Shown here: positions 1 to 6,046 of the stretch, piece by piece | How the letters are laid out: the number at the start of each line of letters is the position of its first letter | Position numbering within the stretch: the first letter of the stretch is position 1 | Assembly: GCA_021817755.1 (NCBI GenBank) | Contig: JAKAGC010000272.1 | Coordinates: 1-6,046, forward strand | Length of the DNA: 6,046 nucleotides | Source of the DNA: Acidobacteriota bacterium | Lineage (GTDB): Bacteria; Acidobacteriota; Aminicenantia; UBA2199 | Reading direction: 5' to 3' | The notes under the pieces: model-generated | Database searches by the model: none | Told to the model about the DNA's origin: nothing | The model's input: the letters and a program-made list of their open reading frames with translations, nothing else | Translations under genes and position numbers: made by a program

Positions 1-1
1 A

Positions 2-3000
2 TCAGAATTTTTCCATGAGGCGTAAGAGTTGAGCATGCTTATCGATGGGGTAGGTTTGAGTGTCCCAATACCGGGTAAGATCCGAGCGATTAAAACGTCC
101 CTTGTTTTTTTGTATTTCCAGTGAATCGATGAGTGCATAAAGGGCCCCTGTGGCCCATTGGGGCTTGAGAATTACGGTGTCTACTAATACGGGGTCGGTA
201 CGAAAGTGAAGAGTAATACCGAGATCGTGCAGATAGTCGCTGAGATAATGGGCATTTTCCTCATCCATGTTAAATTCCCAACAAATGTCGAGATACCGGT
301 TGAGGGTGATGTAGTTTTCATCAATTGCGTTTAACCGGTCGCGGATGTCGAGCCATCGTTTGGAAAATTTGTCCAGTAGGTGGGGCATTCGGGAGAAAGC
401 GGTTCGGATTAATTCGATGAGTTGCGGGATATTGTGATTTGTAACGCAGCTTACCTGGATGAATTGAGAGATAGTAGGGAATTTATCTTTGAAGGATGCT
501 TCATCGATTTCCTTGATGCGGAGTTCGGATTTATTCATAACAACGATAATGGGGCTTTGATCTCCGAAGAGTTTAACGACATTTAGCCAGTAGTCGAAGC
601 TACGGGTTTGATCTTCTTTCTTTGGATCCCATACGAAGATGTAGAGGGAGCGTTTGGTTAGGAAAAATTGGTGGGTGGCATGGAGGATATCCTGACCGCC
701 GAAATCCCAGAAGTGAACTTTTACGGAATGGGAATCTCCATTGGGGAAGGTACAAGATAGTTCCCACGGTTGGATATCGATGCCACGGGTGGTGTCTTCG
801 GTTCCGGGTAAAACTACAAATTCATTATTTTTAAGTTTTTTCATGAGTGTGGTTTTTCCTACTTCGCCGTTTCCTACCAATAGGAGTTTGGATTCAAGGA
901 AGAGTACAGATTCGTTTTTAATTTCATTGAAATAATTAATGATTGATTGAGGACCCTGTTTTATAATCTCCATAGGCAATTTTTCAGGGAGAGTATGAAA
1001 TATACCTTTAAATACACTGGGATAGGTAGAAATAAAATCGGGATTTATGGATAGTTCAATGGGTAGTATTTCGGAATAGAGTCGATATCGTTCTTCGGTG
1101 TCAGTCACAAGTTCTAATGCAGCTTTGTAATTTTCCCAGGAATAAAAATATGCACCTCTGTAGTAATGCAGGAGTCCGAGTCGCCGATGAACTTGATATT
1201 TTAAGTACTTAGAGTATGCAGATGATTGGGGTAGAGTTTCTATTTCCAGTTCCATTAAAAGTTCCATAGCCCATTGCAGGAAATTTTGTGAATGGAGGGG
1301 TGAAAAAATCTGTAAAGTTAAATTTGCTGCGTCTTCCCACTCTTCGGCTTCAATATAGTGACGCCGGGCTTCGATAATACTCTCAATGTATGCATATTTT
1401 TTATCTGCAAGGAAATTATTATAATACCATCCGGCGCTAATATGAAACTCTTTTTTTAAAGTAATATCCATCTTTTTTTGTAATAACCGTGAAACAGTGA
1501 ATGGGACATACAACCGGATATTTTCTTCATTTTCGTTTTTGGGAAAATGAATGATTTCGAGGAGGGATAGCTCTTCGAGGGATTTGAATATTTGATGATT
1601 TTCGGGGTTGATGTCATAAAATCTTAATAAACCGGGATAAACCGGCTTATTAAATAAAGATAGTACTTCGAGGATTTTACGGTTTGATTTGGGCAAAGCC
1701 TCTATTTTTGGGGGGGTGAGAACCGCGTCCTCATTTCCAGGAATGGTATAATGAGTGAAACCTGGAATGGGGAAACATGAGGAGAGAAAAAGAAATGACT
1801 CTTTTCCTTTTAACCGTTCACAGATTCGGCTTAAAAATAGTTTTAACCGGGTCGATTTACATCTTCCTGTTAGTTCTTCAGATTGATTCTCTTCGAAATG
1901 CATTGCGATTATAACTATTTTGTGGTTAGAAAGAAATCTTTGGATGTAATAGTCGATTTTCGCTTCAATTTCATTGGTTCCTGAAAAAACTTTCAGTGCA
2001 TTTTGATCATCGTATTCTTTTGCTTTAAGGGCAATATGATAAAGGATTAATTCGGGTGAAATCGTACCGTATATAACGATAAAATCGTAGCTATGATTTT
2101 TTAATTGATTTAACGTGTGAGAGATTAGATTGTATTTTATTGGTGAATCTTCTGCAGATAAAACGATTAATCCTTTTTTCTCCATAATGATATTAAACAA
2201 ATTTTCCAAGTGTCCTTTATCATTGGGTAAAAGAGGGGCACTTGGAAATATGGGTTGAATTAAGTGTTTAGGGAAGAAAGGTCCCTTGTCCGGTTCTTTG
2301 ATGGCTGTGTAATAAGCGATCAAAATATACGGTTCATTTATAATTTCCTCACGCCCTTTCAAATAAGAGTGATGAAGCGATTTCATTTTTTCGATATCTT
2401 CTTGTTGGATATAATAATGAAGGAGGGGGAGAACAAGTCTATTGATGGTATCCTTATCGTATTTAAGTTTTCGTGGAATGCTCGCCAATTGCTTTTCTAA
2501 GTAATTCGTGTTGTTGATTTTAACTTCGAAATGGGGATAAAAAAAGAAATTAATATCAATCAAAGGATGGGAGTTTTGGGGGGTTCCTTTGAAATGAAAA
2601 TCGGGAAGTGCCCGTAACTGATAAAAATCTGAAGCACCTCGTATGATTCGTTTCAAGTTATTTGGAGCGATTACCCATGCTATAGGAATTTCCATTCTTT
2701 GGAAGGCATCTCTTGACCGGTTCAGGTTATCGATGAAAGTTTCTCCGAATTTTTCGATCAATTCATTCAAACCACTAACGATTAATCCTTGAAGTCCGGG
2801 ATAATAAGCTTTCCGGTTGATCTGTTGGAAAACGTAATAATCGTTATAGTTGAGGGAAAAATGAAGAATATCTTTTCCTTCTTTTTCGAATGTATCGATT
2901 ACAGGTGTGAGAATATCATTTAGAAAGCGGTCATCTTCCAGAACAATAAAGATATATTTAGAATGTTTTGTGCGGAAAAAGCGGATGATTTTTTGGATTT

Positions 3001-3028
3001 CAAATTGGGAATGATTTTGCTCCGCCAC
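2..3028 (-). CDS. STAND-like/TPR/Roc GTPase (Roco family) protein, ends inside the COR domain
   Basis: A 1008-aa multidomain signalling protein, probably cytosolic since no signal peptide or membrane segment is seen. Residues 1-170 form a degenerate N-terminal domain with a PNNL...RGASDFYQLRALPDF region. Residues 280-440 resemble a STAND NTPase without working Walker motifs: SAEDSPIKY (291-299) at Walker A, IIAMHFEEN (373-381) at Walker B. A winged-helix-like segment follows (447-520), then TPR-like helices (530-660; best unit 617-640). The Roc GTPase (712-885) looks intact: G1 GNGEVGKT (719-726), G2 near T747, G3 DFGGQ (775-779), G4 NKSE (832-835), and the Roco-typical HATHQFFL. COR begins near 890 but stops at F1008 with TGA, where the upstream paralog reads on into COR-B. 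The start is GTG at 3026-3028, one base after the ATPase stop; an in-frame TGA (3035-3037) excludes an earlier start. No clear Shine-Dalgarno sequence is seen, suggesting translational coupling. Roc-COR identity is firm; the N-terminal domain calls are family recognition by eye. Confidence 0.9.
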   Translation of the reverse strand: MAEQNHSQFEIQKIIRFFRTKHSKYIFIVLEDDRFLNDILTPVIDTFEKEGKDILHFSLNYNDYYVFQQINRKAYYPGLQGLIVSGLNELIEKFGETFIDNLNRSRDAFQRMEIPIAWVIAPNNLKRIIRGASDFYQLRALPDFHFKGTPQNSHPLIDINFFFYPHFEVKINNTNYLEKQLASIPRKLKYDKDTINRLVLPLLHYYIQQEDIEKMKSLHHSYLKGREEIINEPYILIAYYTAIKEPDKGPFFPKHLIQPIFPSAPLLPNDKGHLENLFNIIMEKKGLIVLSAEDSPIKYNLISHTLNQLKNHSYDFIVIYGTISPELILYHIALKAKEYDDQNALKVFSGTNEIEAKIDYYIQRFLSNHKIVIIAMHFEENQSEELTGRCKSTRLKLFLSRICERLKGKESFLFLSSCFPIPGFTHYTIPGNEDAVLTPPKIEALPKSNRKILEVLSLFNKPVYPGLLRFYDINPENHQIFKSLEELSLLEIIHFPKNENEENIRLYVPFTVSRLLQKKMDITLKKEFHISAGWYYNNFLADKKYAYIESIIEARRHYIEAEEWEDAANLTLQIFSPLHSQNFLQWAMELLMELEIETLPQSSAYSKYLKYQVHRRLGLLHYYRGAYFYSWENYKAALELVTDTEERYRLYSEILPIELSINPDFISTYPSVFKGIFHTLPEKLPMEIIKQGPQSIINYFNEIKNESVLFLESKLLLVGNGEVGKTTLMKKLKNNEFVVLPGTEDTTRGIDIQPWELSCTFPNGDSHSVKVHFWDFGGQDILHATHQFFLTKRSLYIFVWDPKKEDQTRSFDYWLNVVKLFGDQSPIIVVMNKSELRIKEIDEASFKDKFPTISQFIQVSCVTNHNIPQLIELIRTAFSRMPHLLDKFSKRWLDIRDRLNAIDENYITLNRYLDICWEFNMDEENAHYLSDYLHDLGITLHFRTDPVLVDTVILKPQWATGALYALIDSLEIQKNKGRFNRSDLTRYWDTQTYPIDKHAQLLRLMEKF
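5..556. repeat. Diverged direct repeat, copy 1 (end of Roc plus COR-A coding)
   Basis: Aligns without gaps to 5495-6046 at a constant offset of 5490. By hand count about 72 of 552 positions differ (about 87% identity). The encoded segments match at 152 of 178 residues (about 85%) from MNKSEL to MEKF. The alignable sequence runs into both window edges, so the true length is unknown. Differences are spread throughout and mostly keep the frame, which points to old gene duplication rather than a mobile element or a recent copy. Confidence 0.93.
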
Positions 3029-3029
3029 G

Positions 3030-4364
3030 TTAAATCATCTTTTTTTCTAATAATATCGCCCTGACTGCGGGGTGCACATCGTACCAGTTTTGACTGTTAT
3101 AACCCAGTACACACATGTTATATCTCAAATCCAACATTCCTCTGTCGTTCATGGGCTTCTTTTCCTTATCTTTATGGCATTTGACCAGGAGATCGTAATA
3201 TTCTTGAGGAGTTATTCCTGTCTCTTCATTATATGAAATCGAATTATAATAATCATTTTGCAATTGCATGGCACTGTAGTTATAATCTTCCATTTCGATT
3301 ATTTTCCTATTATTTACAAGAGCATTATATGCAGCCAGGTTTAACATACGAAAGAGATCGCGAAGAGAACCGCCACTCATACGAATGAATTCTTTTAATA
3401 TATCTTTGGAAATGAGGTTGCGAGATTCATCGATTCGTTTGTATAGAAGGGTCATAATATTATCTATTCCATTTTCATAATCTTTCCATTCTTTATCATG
3501 AACTTTAATCATGGGAAGAATCATTCTTTCATCGAATTCATTAATGATAATATTGTATTTCGGATTGAAAACCAGTGATATGGGGAAAGTAAAAATCAGG
3601 TTACAGGCAATGGAGGTTAATTGTTTGGAGTAATTAAAGAAGAGCTTTTCGGTTAAAACCGGATTTACTTTTTCGAGATCATCGACGATGATAATGAGAT
3701 TATTTTTATTAACAGTATGTAATAGGGATTTGATTTCATCGACAATGAGGTTGCAGTGGAGGATGAGATCGGAAAGAGTTCTTTCGGTTTCGATAGAGGA
3801 AATTTCAGTAAATTTGCGACCGGATTGAAAATCGAAGCTTAATTTCGCAAAGAAGTTGAGTATTTTGCCCAATCCTGCACTGATATCGACGCCGGCTCCA
3901 GTATGACGTTCGGCATAATTATAAGATATCTCTTCCTTAACGGTTTTTTCCGACCAGTTGATTAGTTTTTTTTCAAGGTTCTCGCTTAATTTCATAGTAT
4001 CATGATGTGCATGAATATAGGCAAGCAGTTCGGTTGTAATGGAGATCAATAATTCGGAAATGGTGAAGTTATTGGGGTCGAGTTTTTCCTGAACAGAAAA
4101 AATAGTAATCATAAATTGTTTATCAAGTTTACGTTTGAGTCTGAGGAGTTCGGTGCTTTTTCCACATCCTTTGAAGCCGGCAAAAAGAACTTTCCAATTT
4201 TTTTCCATATCGCTTTTTATTTGATAAAGAAATCGATCGATTGGGTTTTCACCTCTACCTTTCAGGGTATCAACATAATAGGTTTCATAATTGTCATTGT
4301 TCAAAGACTTATTATCCAAAACGGAACTAAATTCATCCAGTTTCTTTGCTATTTTTGCAGGCAT
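3030..4364 (-). CDS. AAA+/STAND-type P-loop ATPase with C-terminal winged-helix-like domain
   Basis: A 444-aa predicted cytosolic ATPase. Walker A is GFKGCGKS at residues 63-70 (4155-4178), followed by TELLRL. Walker B is IIIVDD at 224-229 (3678-3695), followed by LEK. NLIFTFP at 255-261 fits a sensor-1 strand. SGGSLRDL at 330-337 fits the sensor-2/lid region of Cdc6- and STAND-like AAA+ ATPases. The last 60 residues, with YN..NWYDVHPAVRAIL (422-438), resemble the winged helix that usually closes this family. All catalytic motifs look intact, unlike the STAND-like module of the downstream partner. The start is set at ATG 4362-4364 because GGAGG lies four bases upstream; an ATG seven codons earlier (4383-4385) has no ribosome binding site and would fall about 7 bases from the predicted transcript start. 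The stop TAA lies one base before the next gene's GTG, so the two are almost certainly one operon. Substrate and exact role are unknown; homologs often sit in signalling or defence neighbourhoods. Confidence 0.88.
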   Translation of the reverse strand: MPAKIAKKLDEFSSVLDNKSLNNDNYETYYVDTLKGRGENPIDRFLYQIKSDMEKNWKVLFAGFKGCGKSTELLRLKRKLDKQFMITIFSVQEKLDPNNFTISELLISITTELLAYIHAHHDTMKLSENLEKKLINWSEKTVKEEISYNYAERHTGAGVDISAGLGKILNFFAKLSFDFQSGRKFTEISSIETERTLSDLILHCNLIVDEIKSLLHTVNKNNLIIIVDDLEKVNPVLTEKLFFNYSKQLTSIACNLIFTFPISLVFNPKYNIIINEFDERMILPMIKVHDKEWKDYENGIDNIMTLLYKRIDESRNLISKDILKEFIRMSGGSLRDLFRMLNLAAYNALVNNRKIIEMEDYNYSAMQLQNDYYNSISYNEETGITPQEYYDLLVKCHKDKEKKPMNDRGMLDLRYNMCVLGYNSQNWYDVHPAVRAILLEKKMI

Positions 4365-4368
4365 TATT

Positions 4369-4373
4369 CCTCC
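4369..4373 (-). promoter_or_regulatory. Shine-Dalgarno sequence that fixes the ATPase start
   Basis: GGAGG on the minus strand, extended as GGAGGAA, lies four bases before ATG 4362-4364. No comparable purine-rich site precedes the earlier in-frame ATG at 4383-4385. This favours the shorter 444-aa product over a 451-aa one. Confidence 0.8.
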
Positions 4374-4398
4374 AAAATGTTTCATACTTCATGGTAAA

Positions 4399-4427
4399 AT
4401 TATATCATGGAGAAAAAATATTTACAA
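4399..4427 (-). promoter_or_regulatory. Sigma70-type promoter for the ATPase-Roco operon
   Basis: On the minus strand the gap holds TTGTAA (4422-4427, four of six consensus bases) and TATAAT (4399-4404, perfect), separated by exactly 17 bases. Transcription would start near 4392, giving a leader of about 28 bases to the ATG at 4364 that includes the GGAGG. The -35 box begins 9 bases after the upstream gene's stop. The ATPase-Roco pair can therefore be expressed independently of the upstream paralog. The promoter is predicted by eye only. Confidence 0.7.
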
Positions 4428-4435
4428 ATGGCGAT

Positions 4436-6046
4436 TTATCTGATTTCTACCAAAATATGATAAAGTGAAATCTTTCTATTTTCAATTTCTCGATAACTCT
4501 GAAAACCTGCAATTTGATTATAATGAATCGAAATTTGTTGTACTTCTCCGATTTTCGTTTGATATTTTTTGCATAATTCTCCAAATTCCAAACCGGAATA
4601 ATAGAATAACAAATATATCTCTTTTAGGTTATTAAATTTAGAACGGTTAACTATACTATCGATATATGAATCGATTATTGTAGAATTAAATTCTTTCAGG
4701 TTCAGGGTTTCGATAATGGAAATAGTTCTCCCTCTTTCATCTTCGATTTTAATATCCAATTCACCGGTACGAATACCGGAATAAGAACTACCCCACAAGG
4801 ATTGATCTTTAACACGATAACCGCGAGTAGATAGTAATAAGGCAACTATGGAATTGCGGCTGTTTTCATCGGCAAGGACAGTTAAAGATAATCCCTGTAT
4901 TTGCGATAAGATGGTGATGATCGAATCGAAAAGGGTTTCTTTTTGTTCTGGGGGAAGAAATCCTTTTAATAACTGGTGAACGGAAACATCTTCCGAACTT
5001 TTCCCGCAAAAGGCATCGCGATTTTTCTCCATCATTTTTTGGAGGATATTATAGGAGTATAAATGGGGTTTGTCGGAAGTGGCGCACTTGGAACAGATAC
5101 AGGGGACTTCCTCAAAGAAGTGCTCCTCTTTTTTCATATTGAGGGTGTCGTGGATGCGATCGAAATGGTTGCGAATGACACCCATTAACTGGGAATTATT
5201 GGAACCTGAAACAGAGACCCGGATGCGTTTTTGGGCAGTATCGCTTACAATGAGGGCAGTAGAGCCAGAAAACTGAAGTTCCACACCGTTTTGCCAGTAT
5301 CTGTCATCGCAGATAAAGTGGTGAATGCGACAGATAAACCGGGTAACTATTCCGGCAGGCATAAACTCATAGGAATAATGAAGATGAAGATTCCCGGAAG
5401 AAGAATAGGTGTCGAATGAGACATCGGGACGGGCAGCAGGAAGCAGTTCAGGGATGATATACTGATCGCTTTCGGGGATACTGAAACACAATTCGAATTT
5501 TTCCATGAGGTGAAGGAGTTGGGTATGTTTATCGATGGGGTATTTTTGAGTGTCCCAATACAGGGCAAGATCCAAGCGATTAAAACGTCCTTTATTTTTT
5601 TGTATTTCTATGGAGTCGATGAGTGCATAAAGCGCATCTGTGGCCCATTGGGGCTTGAGAATTACGGTATCAGCCAATATGGGATCAGTACGAAAATGAA
5701 GAGTGATTCCGAGATCGTGGAGGTAATCACTTAGAAAAAGGGCTTTTTCCTTATCCATTTTAAATTCTCTGCAAATGTCGAAATACCGGTTGAGGGTGAT
5801 ATAATCTTCATCTATTGCGTTTAACCGGTTGCGGATATCGAGCCATCGTTTGGGGAGTTTGTCCAGCAAGTGAGGCATTCGGGATAAAGCAGTTCGGATG
5901 GATTCGGTGAGTTGTGGGATATTGTGATTGGTGACACAGCTTACCTGGATGAATTGATAGATTGAAGGGAATTTATCCTTGAACGATGCTTCATCGATTT
6001 CTTTGATGCGGAGTTCGGATTTGTTCATAACAACGATAATGGGGCT
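4436..6046 (-). CDS. Roco-family GTPase, 3' part: Roc end, COR, Cys cluster and REase-like C-terminal domain
   Basis: Partial gene, open to the window edge; the reading frame continues through SPIIVV before the first internal Met (6026-6028), so that Met is not the start. Residue numbers here count from it. Residues 1-55 are the end of Roc (NKSE at 2-5, SCVTNHNI at 30-37). COR runs from about 60 to 300, with COR-A similar to the downstream paralog and a COR-B from about 179. Then come C310, C312, C315 and C341, a spacing that could bind zinc. The C-terminal domain (about 365-530) has E388..R391, a GYRVKDQSLWGSS stretch (403-415), GELD (422-425) and IIE (438-440). This resembles the D...E core of PD-(D/E)XK nucleases, but the usual lysine two residues after the Glu is L442. 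The stop TAA (4436-4438) is followed 72 bases later by the ATPase start. COR is confident; the nuclease-fold call is an inference from motifs. Confidence 0.85.
   Translation of the reverse strand, partial: SPIIVVMNKSELRIKEIDEASFKDKFPSIYQFIQVSCVTNHNIPQLTESIRTALSRMPHLLDKLPKRWLDIRNRLNAIDEDYITLNRYFDICREFKMDKEKALFLSDYLHDLGITLHFRTDPILADTVILKPQWATDALYALIDSIEIQKNKGRFNRLDLALYWDTQKYPIDKHTQLLHLMEKFELCFSIPESDQYIIPELLPAARPDVSFDTYSSSGNLHLHYSYEFMPAGIVTRFICRIHHFICDDRYWQNGVELQFSGSTALIVSDTAQKRIRVSVSGSNNSQLMGVIRNHFDRIHDTLNMKKEEHFFEEVPCICSKCATSDKPHLYSYNILQKMMEKNRDAFCGKSSEDVSVHQLLKGFLPPEQKETLFDSIITILSQIQGLSLTVLADENSRNSIVALLLSTRGYRVKDQSLWGSSYSGIRTGELDIKIEDERGRTISIIETLNLKEFNSTIIDSYIDSIVNRSKFNNLKEIYLLFYYSGLEFGELCKKYQTKIGEVQQISIHYNQIAGFQSYREIENRKISLYHILVEIR
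5495..6046. repeat. Diverged direct repeat, copy 2 (end of Roc plus COR-A coding)
   Basis: Partner of the copy at 5-556, in the same orientation. Beyond 5494 this copy continues in frame into COR-B, whereas copy 1 meets a TGA at the matching place. At the other side the window ends inside the repeat, so the rest of the Roc domain and whatever precedes it are not visible. Confidence 0.93.

Larger units (their letters stand above)
4365..4435. other. Only intergenic gap in the window
   Basis: The 71 bases between the partial Roco gene and the ATPase hold the promoter and ribosome binding site. TCATGG occurs twice (4389-4394 and 4405-4410, plus strand), 16 bases apart and bracketing the -10 box, which could be a regulator site or chance. 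There is no convincing terminator after the upstream stop: only 4-bp AT stems (AAAT/ATTT) precede a short T run. Read-through from upstream is therefore possible. Confidence 0.6.

Noticed and set aside
622..935. Short plus-strand open frames (622-834, 741-935)
   Set aside because: They lie opposite the conserved Roc motifs of the minus-strand gene and show no recognisable protein features.
2264..2500. Plus-strand open frame of 78 codons
   Set aside because: Antisense to the STAND-like region of the Roco gene; no recognisable domain.
4365..4385. ATPase start at ATG 4383-4385
   Set aside because: No ribosome binding site and a leader of only about 7 bases from the predicted transcript start; the ATG at 4362-4364 has GGAGG at good spacing.
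4116..4397. Plus-strand open frame of 93 codons
   Set aside because: Runs opposite the ATPase Walker A region and its promoter; the minus-strand reading has clear motifs and an RBS.
4408..4438. Rho-independent terminator after the upstream Roco gene
   Set aside because: Only 4-bp AT-only stems precede the T run, too weak to support a call.
5070..5734. Several short frames on both strands (5070-5276, 5231-5419, 5347-5568, 5510-5734)
   Set aside because: All overlap the COR/Cys-cluster coding region, which is supported by similarity to Roco proteins and, in part, by the second copy in this window.
6026..6028. Met at 6026-6028 as start of the upstream Roco gene
   Set aside because: It is the Met inside the G4 strand of Roc; the frame is open to the window edge and SPIIVV matches the paralog.
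1..6046. Terminal repeat as a circular-contig or IS-element signature
   Set aside because: The copies differ at about 13% of positions and lie within coding sequence; no transposase or inverted repeats were seen.
1..6046. CRISPR array, tRNA or rRNA genes
   Set aside because: No short regularly spaced repeats and no non-coding stretch long enough; the only gap is 71 bases.

Overview
The window looks like bacterial accessory DNA. It is almost entirely coding, with every gene on the minus strand, so transcription runs from position 6046 towards position 1. Bacterial origin is supported by a textbook promoter (TTGTAA, 17 bp, TATAAT) and a strong GGAGG ribosome binding site in the only intergenic gap, and by the domain types present. 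The DNA is moderately AT-rich but uneven: hand-counted 60-base lines range from about 25-35% GC in the peripheral modules to about 45-50% in the GTPase/COR segments. I cannot name the organism. Large STAND/Roco/AAA proteins of this type are typical of bacteria with elaborate NTP-dependent signalling or conflict systems, often filamentous or multicellular ones; that is background knowledge, not something this sequence proves.

Layout in order of transcription. (1) 6046-4436: the 3' part of a Roco-family gene whose start lies beyond the window. It carries the end of the Roc GTPase domain, a complete COR dimerisation region, a four-cysteine segment, and a C-terminal domain resembling a PD-(D/E)XK restriction-endonuclease fold. 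(2) 4435-4365: a short gap with a sigma70-type promoter and a Shine-Dalgarno sequence. (3) 4364-3030: an AAA+/STAND-type P-loop ATPase of 444 aa with intact Walker A and B motifs and a C-terminal winged-helix-like segment. (4) 3028-2: a second Roco gene that begins with GTG one base after the ATPase stop. It codes for a 1008-aa protein with a degenerate N-terminal domain, a STAND-like pseudo-NTPase, a winged helix, a TPR-like helical region, an intact Roc GTPase and the first half of COR. It then meets a TGA at the window edge.

The two Roco genes are paralogs. Positions 5-556 and 5495-6046 align without gaps at about 87% nucleotide and 85% protein identity, with an offset of exactly 5490 bp. 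Gene 4 stops at the codon after which gene 1 continues into COR-B and its putative effector domain.

How the parts may work together (inference): the ATPase and the STAND-Roco protein are probably made in fixed ratio from one transcript. The active ATPase could supply NTP-driven switching beside a partner whose own STAND module has lost its catalytic residues. The Roc-COR unit would be a dimerisation-controlled GTPase switch, passing the signal to a C-terminal effector. That effector is visible only on the upstream paralog. The locus therefore looks like a duplicated, diversifying Roco-based signalling or conflict island.
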